From Limnanthes douglasii subsp. nivea (lineage: Eukaryota; Streptophyta; Magnoliopsida; Brassicales; Limnanthaceae): a stretch of 64,000 nucleotides of DNA. The translations under genes were made by a program, and so were the position numbers. Below the pieces are notes generated by a model. The model ran no database searches, was not told the origin of the DNA, and saw nothing but the letters and a program-made list of their open reading frames with translations. The stretch is from contig JAUPFV010000003.1 of assembly GCA_036936605.1 (NCBI GenBank), positions 105,347,278-105,411,277 of the forward strand. The letters run 5' to 3'. Below, one piece after another: positions 34,328-46,110 of the stretch (within the stretch, counting starts at the first letter, position 1; each line of letters begins with the position of its first letter).

Positions 34328-35640
34328 AAATTTTGAGGTGCTATGCGCTTCGTTGAGAGAAAGCAAAATAGACTTTCATCAAACTTGCTGCATGGGCTGA
34401 AAATGAATGGAATAACGCCTTCCATACTGCTTTTGAACCTATCAATTTTCTTAACAGCCACATGTTTCTGATCATGTTTGGAGCTCTACCTCCTAAGAAT
34501 TTGATGGAGCAACACAATCCTCGACAAGTTATCCAAAGGTTAGTCCACCCTGACTGTAAGGTATTCTTACCAATTCACAGTAGATCGGATAACCATCATC
34601 TTCACAAGAAGAAGGAAAAAAAGAATAAAAAAGCAGCTACCACATCTAGTGCTAGCCTTTCAGTATATCTAAAGCCAATAGGTTCGAAGAGAAAAACAAA
34701 AAAAAATCATTCTCTCCACCATCGGGGAAGGAGTAGAAGACGAACCTTCTTCGAAAAAGAAGAAGACAACTGCTCCTTCAAAAAATAAAGGTGCCACCAA
34801 AACAACTTCCCAAAAAAAGGGAAAAAGACACATGTGGAGATTATCGAAGAGGTATTGTCCAATGGTGACGATGGTGCAGAGAATCAGCAAAGTCAACAAA
34901 AATAAAATGAAGCTATTGTTGAAAACAATGCCAATCAACAAGGGGTAACTGTGGCTATAGATGATGATCAAGGTGATGACCACTTCGATCCTGGAAACTT
35001 TATCAACTTCAATGAATCACATGAGCTTGCTGGAAATAAGGATCCCATCATTCAGGAAATTCAAGATCATCTGCACAATCTTGGAAGAAGAGCTGCACTT
35101 TTTGCCTCCAAAGCCACATATCCTGAGGTTATTGTTCATATAACCTATTTAGCTCTTATTCCTCGACCTAGCCCAATTATCTTTCCCTATGTGGAACCAT
35201 CCGAAGACGTTCTTGCTGCTCTTCAACCTTTCACTGATCTTGATGCTGCAACGTAAAAGTTGACTCAAGAAATTGAATCTTCTCGAAGTCATTTAAATCA
35301 CATGGCTAAAGAAATGGTTCACTATAAAGGTGTTGTTGGAGCTGAGAAAAAGATGATGGAGATCTTTGGGGACCTTGTAATAAGTTAGTTCCATCAATTT
35401 TAAATGGTTATATCTGAATTTTCAGAGGGATTCTTCATGTCAAGAAGCACCTTAGAGAATTTCATTGAAGAGAAAAAGAAGATCTCAACACTTCACATCA
35501 GAATGAAATATATCAACTAAAGGCTGAACATTCTGAAGAGTTAGTTGCAGAAAATAAAAAAATCGATGACCTTCAAGTTTCTCTTGGCAATAGTGAGGAA
35601 GAGAATTGGCAATAAAAAAAAATTATTAATTTTTTATTAG
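34328..35640 (+). pseudogene. C antisense gene, exon 2
   Basis: Readable blocks are AAWAENEWNNAFHTAFEP (the A block AWAAEEWGNRFHAAF), a Lys-rich run KKKEKKNKKAATTS, and then FDPGNFINFNESHELAG and HNLGRRAALFASKATYPEVIV at 34,951-35,256. Coiled-coil-like LTQEIESSRSHLNHMAKEM follows to about 35,630. Several frameshifts. Confidence 0.78.
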
Positions 35641-35719
35641 TTACCAAAATAGTTTAAACAAAAATTCGTAAACAACAATTGGCCAAAACAATGTATTTTA
35701 TTGATTGATTGAATATGTA

Positions 35720-35775
35720 CACAACGCCTCGTTAAAACCTTCATAGGCGAACAGGGTAGGAAAGAGTGCGCTAAT
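35720..35775 (-). promoter_or_regulatory. Conserved pol 3' motif of element C
   Basis: Plus-strand GCCTCGTTAAAACC followed by AGGGTAGGAAAGAGT aligns with 15,335-15,375 in A and 39,820-39,862 in D. The complement GGTTTTAACGAGGC recurs in 3' regions of plant LTR elements. Confidence 0.5.
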
Positions 35776-35834
35776 CAATCAAAGAAAACAATTTCGGAAT
35801 ACAACACAATCACTCCCAATACAGTTTAGATGTT

Positions 35835-35839
35835 GTGTA
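35835..35839. repeat. Target-site duplication GTGTA, left copy (element D)
   Basis: Matches 45893-45897. Confidence 0.92.
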
Positions 35840-36217
35840 TGGTGTGGTTTATTTTAAGCTGAGGGTAATTTTTTCAAGTGTTTTGGAGAGTTTCAAGGGT
35901 ATTAAATGTTTGGATGTTTTGTAGTGAGAGATTTAAGCTGCCTGGTTGTATTAAATGTTCATTACCCTCATTAATGAAAGTAGTTGGGTATTTATACCTT
36001 TAATTATGGACCCATGGGCTTTCGGGTCAAGTTATGAAACTGGGTCAAGTTTAAGGACCCGTTTACTCAATAAGCTGATTAGCACCTAGCTTAGTCAAAA
36101 GGTGTTTAGTGTTTTAATACTTTTGTACTGTCCAGATAATTCAGTGGGCACTTGTTGTCCGAATTACCCCTGTCCGGTTTTCTCAGTGAGTAGTGGCGAA
36201 AAAATCTGGACTCATCA
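35840..36217 (-). repeat. Element D 3' LTR (378 bp)
   Basis: TGGTGTGGTTTATTTT...GGACTCATCA; shares the LTR TATA block, GGGCTTTCGGGTCA and the terminal ACTCATCA with A. Confidence 0.97.
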
Positions 36218-36234
36218 GTAGCCCATTTTTTAGG
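36218..36234 (-). promoter_or_regulatory. Element D polypurine tract
   Basis: Minus strand CCTAAAAAATGGGCTAC abutting the 3' LTR, one change from that of A in the purine run. Confidence 0.75.
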
Positions 36235-36359
36235 TTTTGTCAAAAATCTTTGGCATAACTAAAAAAACATATTTAGTTAGTAACAAATTTTCCGGCCCGT
36301 TCATGTACTTGGTCCGAGGTTTATCCGGACTAATTTCTTCTCAGAATTCTAAGAGTTTT

Positions 36360-36560
36360 TCTTTGGATCGTGGGACATGTGTCGCATTTTGATTTGTCCT
36401 ACCAGCCGTTTTCTCCCTAGAACGGCGCTCCCACTAAGCTTGAAAAGTAACCTCTACATTTAATGCTTCCTACGTCAGTGTCGTTCTCAATCATTACTTG
36501 AATCTTTTTATCTTCTCGTAGGTATCAGTAGCTTTTTTCCTTACTAATATATAAACCATC
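36360..36560 (+). promoter_or_regulatory. Putative promoter of the D antisense gene
   Basis: GGGACATGTGTCGCA at about 36,373 aligns with the G-box block of A (one base, C to T, breaks CACGTG), and TATATAAA is at 36548-36555. The region between TATA and coding sequence is shorter than in A by a deletion. Confidence 0.5.
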
Positions 36561-36599
36561 TTTAGAAGCTGATCAATGATCGTCTTCTACTAAAAGTGC

Positions 36600-37801
36600 A
36601 AAACCTAAACGTCTGTTTAAGCCAAACCTTTCGCCAATCCCATCAGGCTCCTCTGTTCAGGAGTCTCAACCTTCTACTGCTCAAGAGAAATCAGTATCAA
36701 GTGTTAGGAAACCTTCTTCGTTCATAGCCATGGGATCTGACATCGAAAAGTCCCCAGAGAAAACCAATCATCGCTGGACAACACGCTTGGTGAAAGGCCA
36801 AGAAACTGGCTCTCAATCAAAGTCCTCCAAATCGGGGGTCTCTAAGTTGGTAAGTAAAGACAAACCCTCCGGATCAGAGATTTTTATAAGAGCTCCTCCA
36901 AATAGGCCCTCCGGATCGGAGGCATCCAAAGTGGCTTCCCACACCAAATCCTCCGGAGCTGAGCCCCAGCCGGACACCATACCTCTAGAAAAAATTGGTG
37001 CTCAGCCATCCGGACAGACCATTGAGCCACAAGCTGACACTCTTCTATCCTCAACAACTGACAAACCTTCCACAATCATGGAAGAAGTAATGGAAGATAG
37101 CATCGAAGAGGCCCCATTTGAGACTGAAGCCTCTTGACAAACTGAGGACGCTGTCTCTGATAAAAAAAAGGAAGGGCAAAGTGAAGGTGGGACTAACTCA
37201 TCCGGAGCTACCGGAGTGTTTGGAGGGCAAGGTGGGACCTTGCTTTCAGAAGGTCAACGTGAAGTATCTGCTGGCCATACAGAACATCATCTACGTTTAT
37301 ATTCACACCGTTGAGCTGGGACAGATCCGAACTAAGTGGGGGATCCCAGAATCAGTGAAGGTGAGAATACCAGTCACACCGGAAACTCCGATGGACTGCA
37401 AGCTCAACGAGATTGTCATTTACACTGAGATGTTCAACTGGGGGCTCAGATTCCCCTTAGACCCAGAATTGTCAGGTATTTTCATCTAATCAAGCTTTTT
37501 CCAAGCCACCTAAGTCCAAATGTTTGGCATACCCTCCTTGCATGTATAATGGCATCGAGGCTGTCCAGCATTCCTCTCCCCATGGAGCAATTCGCCGTTG
37601 TGGCCAGCTTGTGCAAAAACCATCACATCACATTCTACCACTACAACATGGAGGACAACTTCAAAGTGGTGGATAACTTGTTGGAGTCGGAGAAGAACTA
37701 AAAAACTCAGTTCCTATTCATCAGTGGGACATGGGAGAATGAGAGAAATATCAAGGCTAATGTTAACCCTAGCATGCTCACCAGCAGGTGGAAGAGCACA
37801 A
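36600..37801 (+). pseudogene. D antisense gene, exon 1
   Basis: Homology to A starts near 36,590 (KRLFKPNLSPIPSGSSVQES), so about 55 N-terminal residues of A are missing. ATG at 36730 opens GSDIEKSPEKTNHRW, the conserved start. Proline/serine-rich repeats containing PSGSE/PSGQ follow, then LPECLEGKVGPCFQKVNVKYLL, KWGIPESVKVRIPVTPETP, FNWGLRFPLDPE and FLFISGTWENERN. TGA near 37,135, a shift at about 37,470 and a TAA near 37,700 break the frame. Confidence 0.88.
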
Positions 37802-37885
37802 GTAAGTATTCAGTTTTGTTTTTCACTTTCTCTTTCTTATTTTCACAAACACTCTACTCCTGAATCACCCATTTTCCCTTGTTAG
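37802..37885 (+). other. Intron of the D antisense gene (84 nt)
   Basis: GTAAGT...TTGTTAG, phase 1 (A joined to TA TTA CCG AAG GAG). Confidence 0.85.
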
Positions 37886-39257
37886 TATTACCGAAGGAGT
37901 TCACCGCCTATTTGGAGGAGGGGCAGACCACATGTTCCAAGCTAAATTCCTGGGTTGCTGAACGTTGGTGGAACGCCTTCCACAACTGTTTTACTTCTGG
38001 CAACTTGGTGAGATCTCACTTATGGAATACCACGGTCTGGAGAGATCTCACCTGGGATGAATTGACTACACCACCTCCCCCAGCTATCATACCTAAGAGA
38101 ACAGAGGAAAAAGATGGAAAACTGGCCTTGCCTTTCAGAGCCAAAGCCCCTAGCAAAATGAAAGGAAAGGGCAAGAAAAAAAAGGCTGCAGCAGATGCAG
38201 TTCGGGGTACTGCAGAAAAGACTGGTCCAGATAGTCAAGGAGGGTAGAACCAATGAGAGATTGATGATACTTTGCTCAAGGTAGTTAAGGATGAGACTAT
38301 TAAGGAGGCATGTGAATCTCAAAATCCACTAAGGCCTCCTTTAAAGGACCGAAAGAGGGGAGCAAGCAGCGATGAGAGGACCGCTAAGAAGAAAAAAGTC
38401 ACCTTGGGGGAAAAAGTAATCCTTCGTCTTTCGGAGCCTCTACCTCCACCAAACCCAACTGATCCCACCTTAGTAGAGTAGATTCCCACCGATCTACAAT
38501 CCGGGGAAGGTACCGAAGGGGATATTGATGGAGTAGACATCAGTGGCCTCCAAAATATTGGTCTCTATTTCAACGATTTTGAGAAAGATGACTTCGCTGG
38601 CCCTTACCTTCCTCCAAGCTCTTCCAATATGGTGACTTACAATGGCAAGTCCTTTACTGTCTCCGGGGAACACGATGTGGTGCCCACTCTCTTCTGGGCC
38701 ATATTCAGCCAGTACTCAACTTGGAAATGCAAGTAAAAAATTAGCATGCCCTCATCAACACCCTCAACACAGACAAGGAGACTTTGTCAACTGACCTCCT
38801 TAACGCTAACCACAGTATTGAGGCACTGAAGAAGGAGCTTGAGGAGTTAAAGAAGGAGAAGGAAGATCTGTCAACCAAGCTGGTCACTTCGGAGAAGGCT
38901 AACACAGAGCTCCAAACTAAGTGCTCCGGTTTGGAAAAGGATCTCTCCACCTTGAAGGGAGATATGAAGACTAAGGAAGATGTTATCCAAACCCTGTCCG
39001 ATGATAAGGTTTCCCTTGAAGAGGTTGTGTCCAAGGAAACCAAGGAGAAGAAAGACTTGGTGAAGGAGCATGAAAAGAGGATTCAGAACAACATAGATAA
39101 GTACACCAACGAGGTGATAGATTCATTTGAAAAAAGGTATGCTGAAGTAAAGTCTGACATGGTAGTACTCTTTCACGAGAAGTTTCCGAGGAGGACTCTT
39201 GGTCCCTTTCGGGAATTAGTGGAGTATGAGGACATCCCGTTCCACACACTACTCTAG
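37886..39257 (+). pseudogene. D antisense gene, exon 2
   Basis: Reads LPKEFTAYLEEGQTTCSKLNS, the WVAERWWNAFHNCFTSGNL block, KMKGKGKKKKAA and DERTAKKKKVTLGEKV (NLS-like), GVDISGLQNIGLYF, and a long coiled coil from about 38,740 to 39,130. FHEKFPRRTLGPF follows as in A. Stops at 38,245 and 38,479 and a shift near 38,690 break it. Confidence 0.85.
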
Positions 39258-39946
39258 TGGGATCGACTCTACCACTGATGAGGAAGAAGGAACCAGAGAG
39301 AGTTCAAGTGCTGAACTCAAAGGTCCTAAGAAAAAAGATGATACAGGAACATCCGAAGGGAATAAGCCCTGAGGTTTTAACTATCTTTTCTTACTTGTTT
39401 TTCTTAATCTTGTGAAATACTAAAGTCCTTGGATGGCCAAGGCATTTTTGTAACCATGTCCGGTTTGAGTCCGGTTAAGCCTTTCTTTAAATTTAAAGTG
39501 CTTAGATGGCCAAGGCATATTTTATGTTCAAATATCATCATCCGGTTTTTAGCCGGACTGGCTTACCTTGCTCAATTTTTGCTCTGATTCATACTTGCTT
39601 AAACTTAATGGCCAATGTTTAAAGAGCCCTTATTTATTTTACAAGTATTTAAGATGAGAGTGTTTAAAATCTCCGATGACATGTGTTTAATGGTCATCAT
39701 TCAACCCAATTAATCTGATCTGCCAAAGATCCTTAGTAATTTGAAGACTTTAAAGAAATTGTAATCAAACAACTCTGAATATTTTAAGAAGGCATCAAAT
39801 TTTATTGAAAAAACCGGGCACCTCATTAAAACCTCCCTGCGCCACCAGGTTAGGAAAGAGTATGCCCCCTAATATTTACATGGACATTAAACAAGTAAAT
39901 ATTTACACAACTTTCATTCCAGATATAACCGGAGGTGTTCAATATT
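39258..39946. promoter_or_regulatory. D convergent 3' region with duplicated stem-loop motif
   Basis: CCTTGGATGGCCAAGG at 39427-39442 (perfect 6-bp stem) and CTTAGATGGCCAAGG at about 39,501-39,515 (imperfect) match the pair in A. ACCTCATTAAAACC at about 39,820 is the conserved pol 3' motif. Confidence 0.5.
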
Positions 39947-40980
39947 CTAAGGGTGCTTTAAGATTCCTCCATCTGCTAGCTCATAAGGCCCTTTCCAGTT
40001 TGGAGCTAGCTTGCCGAACTGCTTCTCCTTAGTATGTAAGAAAAACTTTCTCAATACTTTATCCCCTGACCGAAAATCCCTTCTTTTGATTTTGGAATCA
40101 AATCTGCTCCTCATCAAGCCTTGGTAATGGGTGGTTCTAAGATGAGCCTTAACTCTTTTATCTTCTATCAAGTCTAACTGACTTCTGATTGCCACTTCAT
40201 TAGCCTGTTCGGAATAACTGTGGACTCTGTATGATGGAAAAGTTTCCTCTATAGGAGCAATTGCATTCATCCTATATACCAAGGCAAAAGGATATTCTTG
40301 TGTAGCAGCTCCAGGAGTAGTTCGGTGTGCCCATAACACTTCTTGTAAATAGCTTGGCCACTTTCCTGCAACCCCTTCTAAATTCTTTTTTAAACCGGAC
40401 AGGATGGTCCTGTTTGCCATTTCAACTTGACCATTTGCTTTTGGGTAAGAGAAGAAAAACAATGTTGAATTCCCTGGGAGGCACATAAATTCTCCATATC
40501 CTTGTTATCGAATTGTGGCCCATTATCTATGGTTATCTTTTGTGAAACCCAAAATCTGCAACAAATGTTAGATAAGATAAATTTTATAACAGCTTTCTAA
40601 GTAGTTACTGCTAGTGAGGTCGCTTCTATCCATTTTGAGAAATAATCTATGGCTACAATAATAGTCTTGTACCCTCCGGATGCCATTTGTAGAGGCCCAA
40701 CTAAATCCAGTCCCCAACGAGCAAAAGGCACTGGCTCAGAAATCGATTCCATAGGGACAACTGGGATATGAATTTCATTACCATATCTTTGGCATGGGTC
40801 ATATTTCTTCACCAACCCATTGGCATCTGTCATTATGGATGGCCAATAGTATCCGGCCAACAAAACCCTCCGGGTTAAAGCTCTATAGCCACAGTGTGTT
40901 GATCCTTCTCCATCATGTAGCTCGGATAGCACAATTTAGGACTCTTCAACCCCCAAACAATGCAGGAGAGGTCTACTAAA
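39947..40980 (-). pseudogene. D integrase
   Basis: Reads LSELHDGEGSTHCGYRAL, GYYWPSIMTDANGLVKKYDPCQRY (zinc region), RWGLDLVGPLQMASGG (D1), DNGPQFDN near 40,510 (D2 intact) and ANGQVEMANRTIL (E). It continues through LQEVLWAHRTTPGAATQEYP to the chromodomain-less C-terminus at 39,947. Frame breaks lie near 40,490-40,597. Confidence 0.9.
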
Positions 40981-41103
40981 CGACGTTTTATAAAGTATAT
41001 ATCTTATGATTAAGAAACCACGAGCCTTATGCTTCTTTTTCCTTGCCACAGCTTTCTCCGGAGGCAAAACGCCATCAGAGATGTATTGAAGAATGGGATA
41101 TCT

Positions 41104-41958
41104 CTAGTGTTTGGGTTGAACCACTTGTATACTTAAACTTTCCTCCTCTTCTTTCCTCTGATTGGGTTGTATGGATGGACATTCTTGCACATGAATCCAT
41201 GGGTAGGACTCAGAGTATGCTATGGTTGCCAAAGAGTCTGCTAGTGTGTTCTCCGATCTAGGTATATGCTCATAGCTAACATTTTTAAAGTTAGCTGTCA
41301 CTTTCAACTACTCTTTTTTTGCCTCAGATTGACCTTGGGAATGATGGATAAGAAGCTGAGAATCACTCATCAACCTGACTCTTTTAGCCCCACAAAGAAA
41401 AGCTAACTTCAGACCACCTATAGTAGCCTCAAATTCGGACTCATTGTTAGAAGCCCTAAAAGCAAAACATATAGCCTGGTATAACTTATCGCCATATGGA
41501 GAGTTTAAACATATCTCAGCACCACAACCCATGGTACTTGATCCACCATCTGTCCGGAGAATCCATATTTTCTTAGTTTTCTTATAAGTAGCTTGCTTAG
41601 TACTTCTGTCTGAATGGAACTCTACTAGGAAATCAGCAACAGATTGAGCTTTGATTGCAGTCCGTGGGGCAAAATCAATATCATAATCACCCAATTCTAC
41701 TGACCATTTGGTCATCCTGCTTGATATGTCTGCCTTCTGAAGAACATTTTTCAAAGGAAAAGACGTCTGGACGATAATCGAATGAGACTGAAAATACGGC
41801 TTCATTTTTCTGGCAGCAATCACCAAGGCTAGTGCCAGTTTTTCAAGCTTTAGGTACCTCTTTTCAGCATCTATCAGACTCTTGCTGATGTAGTACACTA
41901 GACGAGGATAATTGTCCACTTCTCTTACCAGCACTGCACTTATAGCACCTTCAGACAC
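41104..41958 (-). pseudogene. D RNase H and archaeal-like RNase H
   Basis: ISAVLVREVDNYPRLVYYISKS and KWSVELGDYDIDFAP (first RNase H), then ILRTDGGSSTMGCGAEIC, NNESEFEATIGGL, LMSDSQLLIHH and ENTLADSLATIAY (second RNase H, D-E-D-D kept). A stop lies at 41,308-41,310. Confidence 0.9.
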
Positions 41959-42715
41959 AGCTAAGTATATGTACAGTGTCTATTCGTCAACAGGTTTGAA
42001 AAGGGTTTTAGGGGAAGATAAATGCTTTTTTATTTCATTAAATGCCTGGTCACACTGTGGAGACCTGTTAAAGTCTTTAGCACCCTTTAAAGTCTAAAAA
42101 ACAGGGCACACATGTTCGAAGAACTTGAAATAAAACGATTTAATGCAGCCAACCTCCCTGTCAACCTTTGTACTTCTTTAATATTCCGAGAATGATCCAT
42201 TTCTAACAAGGCGTCCAACTGGTCCGGATTAGGCTGTATCCCTTTCTCACTAATTACATACCTCCAAAAAATTTCCGGATTGCACCCCAAACACACATTT
42301 TTCTGGATTCAATTTTAAATTAACCTTTGCCAAGTTGGCAAAAGTTTCTTGAAGATCAGCTAGGTGCAACTCTTCTTCCAAGCTTTTTACTATCATGTCA
42401 TCAATATATACTTCCATATTTCTCCCAATCTGATCAACAAATGTTTTGTTCACCAACCTCTGATAGGTAGACCCAGCATTTTTCAATCCAAAAGGTATCA
42501 CCTTGTAACTATGGAGGCCCATATCGGTAACAAAAGTAGTGTGTTCCTGGTCCTTCAGATCCACCTGTATCTGGTTATAACCGGAGAAGGAATCCATGAA
42601 GGACAATAACTTGTTCCTAGATGTGGAGTCTACCAACTGATCTATCCGGGGGACTGGATAGAGATCTTTTGGGCAAGCTCTGTTGAGGTCAGTAAAGTCG
42701 ATACACATACGCCAT
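41959..42715 (-). pseudogene. D reverse transcriptase
   Basis: CIDFTDLNRACPKDLYPVPRI, SFMDSFSGYNQI, FGLKNAGSTYQRLVNK and YIDDMIVKS (catalytic block) at 42,708-42,390, then the thumb (RNIKEVQRLTGRLAALNRF) at about 42,100-42,200 after a frameshift near 42,270. Confidence 0.9.
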
Positions 42716-43114
42716 TTCCTATTTTTCTGTCCATAAAGGATATTGAGACTCCTTTATATGTCTCATCTTGGTAAGTCGGTCAACCTCTTGAACTATGACA
42801 TCGGCTTTCTCCTAAGAAAAAACTATCCTTCTTTGCACAACAGGCGCAACATTTCTTCGGATAGATAGTTGGTGTGATATAACATTCGCAGGTACTCCGG
42901 TCACATCAGCATTGCACCAAGCAAAAACATGTTGGTGGTCTTCTAAAAAGGACAACAATTTTTTCTCCAATTCTGGTGCCATCGTGGAGCCAATTTTAAC
43001 ACTCCTTTCTTCAGCCAGAGAGTGGGTTTCAACTTCTTCAATTGGTATCAAAACACCAGAGGTCTCTCTTGGGTCATCAATTTCACCCTCACCCTCAGAG
43101 GGCCCCAACAACTT
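42716..43114 (-). pseudogene. D PR-RT linker
   Basis: After the UAG: KLLGPSEGEGEIDDPRETSG, HVFAWCNADVTGVP and SIRRNVAPVVQRRIVF. In frame with protease upstream. Confidence 0.85.
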
Positions 43115-43117
43115 CTA
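43112..43117 (-). promoter_or_regulatory. PR-RT in-frame UAG of D (TAG-AAG)
   Basis: GAT TAG AAG TTG on minus; same position as in A, T1, B and C, but the CAR-YYA context is degraded in this older copy. Confidence 0.5.
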
Positions 43118-44167
43118 ATCTTCATTTATCCGGACTGCCCCCAGAGTTTTAGGGGCAAGTGCAGTTGCATAACATTCTCTTGCTATTTTTTGGCTACTCC
43201 GGACAACTCCCACTTGTCCTTGAATTGCATACTTTAAACATTGGTGAACTGTTGAAGCCACGTCATGCATCCTGGAGAGCCAGGATCTCCCAAAGATCGC
43301 ATTGTAACTTGTGGGGCAATCTACCACAATGAAAAGTACCATGGCCATCTTTTTGAAAGGGCGTTTGCCCAACAATACCTCCTCCTCAAATTCTTCGATC
43401 GCATCTGCGGAGCTCCCTATGAAGCCCACAATGGATCTGTTCGAACTCTGAATCACTTTTGGATTCTTCATCTGTTTATAAGAACTTAAAAAGAGAATAT
43501 TGGCTGAGCTGCTAGTGTCAAACAAAATTTTCTTGATGTCATTGCCCCCAATCGATGCTCCCATCACCAGAGCATCCTCATGAGGCCCAACCATGTCCTT
43601 TAGATTATCTTCATAAAAAACAATGAAGGGAAAAGGAACTTGGGCTGATAGAAAGACATGCCTCCCTCCAACTGAGTAGCTAGACTGTGAACATGCCTCT
43701 TTCTTGAAGAAGGAGTTGGCGTTGCCATAGTGTCTCCTCCGAATATAGTAAGTGACTCAAAAAATCTTATGAGTCCAGACACTGTTTTGATATGTTCTGT
43801 TATAGCCCCACTTTATTCCGAGTTTGATCAGGATCCAAATACTCTGATTCGACATTAAATCTTTCAATGATTACCATGGCCCCATCAGAGCAGATGTCCC
43901 TACATTGTTCGTTGGGCTTGTCTGGTGAGCATTGTCAGGCCTATTTCTACTTCTCCTCTTGATATAAGCTCCCAGCTTCTCCCTTTCAATCACATTCTTC
44001 ACCTCTTGTTTCAAAGCGATGCAATCCTCGGTGTTATGACCAATATCAAGATGATATTGGCAAAAACAAGTATTACGTCTTTCCCTAGGAGATTGAAGCG
44101 TTGTCGGCTTCCTGAAATGTACCTCATCTTTTGTTTTTTCATAGATAGTTGCCACATTTTCTTTCAA
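43115..44167 (-). pseudogene. D gag C-terminus and protease
   Basis: CQYHLDIGHNTEDCIALKQEV (zinc-like motif) at about 44,060-43,990, SRKRHVHSLATQLEGG, GPHEDALVMGASIGGND, the active-site loop FDTSSSANILF (DTG now DTS), VLFIVVDCPTSYNAIFGRSW and ARECYATALAPKTLGAVRINED-UAG. Frames change near 43,600 and 43,800. Confidence 0.9.
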
Positions 44168-44204
44168 CTCAGCAAACCACTCCGGTTGGACCCAAAGTCC
44201 TCGT

Positions 44205-45486
44205 TTATTTCTGGACTGCTGGCTCTGAGCTGGAGCTGCGTGGGATTGAGTCTGTTTGGCCCTGTTGGTTCTGGTTTGGTGCAGTTGGGGCAGATCTCAC
44301 TTGCCTGTATACCCTAGTCTTCTTTGTTTCATCTACATTTATTTTCTTTCCCACCTGGTTTAGTAAACCACCCCAAGTCATGGCCTTTTTCTTGGTTACC
44401 GAATTGGCCAAATTCCCAAGGTTTAATCCTTGTCTCAAAGAAGCTATTGCTACCTGCTCAAAGCAATCAGCTAACCCATTTTTTGTGTTTACGAACTGGC
44501 TTATATAGTCTTTCAGTGATTCGTTTGGATCTTGAGCACAATGGATAATAGTATCTCCATTTCCCTTCGCCTCCTTACTCCCCACAAATTGCCTGCAGAA
44601 GGCCACCCAAAACGTGTCAAGATTTCTTAATACAACCCTGTGGTAAGCTGTTGTACTATTTCAAAGCACTTCCCGTAAAAGATTGAGAGAAGGCTCTACA
44701 AAGAAGTTTGTCATCATCATCAAAATTCATCATAATTTTTTTAAACTGCTCCAGATGGTTGTCCGGATATTTGCTCCCATCATATTTCTCCATTTTAGTA
44801 CTGTCAAACCTCTTCGGAAGGTTTCTGGATAGTATCTTGGATGACAATGGGGATTGCCTCCAATTTCGGCCACGACAAAAAACTGTGTCTTCATTAGGTG
44901 TTTCAAAAATACATGGCTCATCATGGAAAGCAAAAGGATCCATCAGCAGCCGATCCAAATGCCTGTGACTATGGCTGTGGCTGTGGTTGTGAGACGACCC
45001 TTTTCCCAGATGCCTCTTTAATCTCCCATGCCTATCCATCTTTCTTGAATATTTTTTAACCGACTTTTGTTTCTTCTTGGACCTCCCCTTATCACTGCTG
45101 GATGACAAGGATTCCTCAAGCCCAGCCTCATACGAGGAGCTACTAGAGGACTCAGACTCTGAGCTCTCTACCGGCTTGGACGGGTGAGATTTCTTGGAAC
45201 TGACATTGATCTTTTTTATACTCAAGTAAGTCTTTGTTAACGGGTCATTCTCTCTTGGGTTGTCAGTATGGTGAATGGCTGACACTTTCGACTTTTTCTT
45301 TAAACCCATCTCTACCTTTTTAGTGGCTCGCAACGCTTTTATCTCAACTTTCAGCCTGTATTTTTCTTCGATCGTATACTCATCATTCTCTCCCACTACC
45401 TCTATCAAAGGTGGTGGTACTGCTTGCTCGTCCGGATTCATCCGAACTAGTTTTTCTTGCTGGTTTTGAACGCTAGATTCAGGCAC
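44205..45486 (-). pseudogene. D gag
   Basis: MNPDEQAVPPPLIEVVGEND start near 45,441, then a Ser-rich region (SSSSSYEAGLEESLSSSSDK), a basic region with an unusual His-Ser run HNHSHSHSHRH at about 44,965-45,000, and the capsid block NHLEQFKKIMMNFDDDDKLLC. Breaks near 44,650 and 44,600 separate it from FVGSKEAKGNGDTIIHCAQ. Confidence 0.9.
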
Positions 45487-45492
45487 CTTCTA

Positions 45493-45510
45493 CTCCAACA
45501 ATGGTCGCCA
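45493..45510 (-). promoter_or_regulatory. Element D primer-binding site
   Basis: Minus TGGCGACCATTGTTGGAG, three bases from the LTR; same type as A with changes in the second half. Confidence 0.7.
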
Positions 45511-45513
45511 ATT

Positions 45514-45892
45514 TGGTGTGGTTTATTTTAAGCTGAGGGTAATTTTGTCAAGTTTTTGTGGAGAGTTTCAAGGGTATTAAATGTTTGGGTGTTTTGTAGT
45601 GAGAAATGTAAGCTGCATGGTTGTATTAAAAGTTCATTACCGTCATTAATGAAAGTAATTGGGTATTTATACCCTTAATTATGGACCCATGGGCTTTCGG
45701 GTCAAGTTATGAAACCGGGTTAATTTTAAGGACCCATTTACTCAATAAGCTGATTAGCACATAGCTTAGTCAAAAGGTGTTTAGTGTTTTAATACTTTTG
45801 TCATGTCCGGATAATTCAGTGGGCACTTGTTGTCCAAATTACCCCTGTCCGGTTTTCTCAGTGAGTAGTGGTGAACGAATCCGGACTCATCA
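45514..45892 (-). repeat. Element D 5' LTR (379 bp)
   Basis: Pairs with 35840-36217; full GGGTATTTATACCC block at 45661-45674. Confidence 0.97.
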
Positions 45893-45897
45893 GTGTA
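45893..45897. repeat. Target-site duplication GTGTA, right copy (element D)
   Basis: Matches 35835-35839. Confidence 0.92.
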
Positions 45898-45919
45898 TTC
45901 CACGGATGTTGAAGCATCC

Positions 45920-46110
45920 TCCCCTGATTATCACAAAGGCGGATAGAAAAACATTGCTTGATGCCCTTTGAAGCAAAAAAACATTGCTTGATGCCCTTTG
46001 AAAACATTGCTTGGGGATGAAAAAACATTGTCACCTCTACTTGTCCATTTTCTTGGGGATGAAAAGGTGTATAAAAACATTACTTGATGCCATTTGAAGC
46101 AAAAAACAAA
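45920..46110 (-). repeat. Scrambled micro-duplications in C integrase
   Basis: AACATTGCTTGATGCCCTTTG and shorter parts recur at about 45,952, 45,980 and 46,003, and as a variant at 46,076; CTTGGGGATGAAAA occurs twice. In translation these are repeats of the integrase words G-I-K-Q-C-F and F-H-P-Q. Confidence 0.85.

Larger units (their letters stand above)
35840..45892 (-). mobile_element. D: Tat-lineage Ty3/gypsy element, same family as A, nested in C
   Basis: LTRs 35840-36217 and 45514-45892 with TSD GTGTA. Gag to integrase runs on minus (45,486-39,947) and a spliced antisense gene on + (36,600-39,257). LTRs differ at about two dozen sites (roughly 6%). Protein and LTR wording match A closely, so A and D are one family at different ages. 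Confidence 0.97.
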
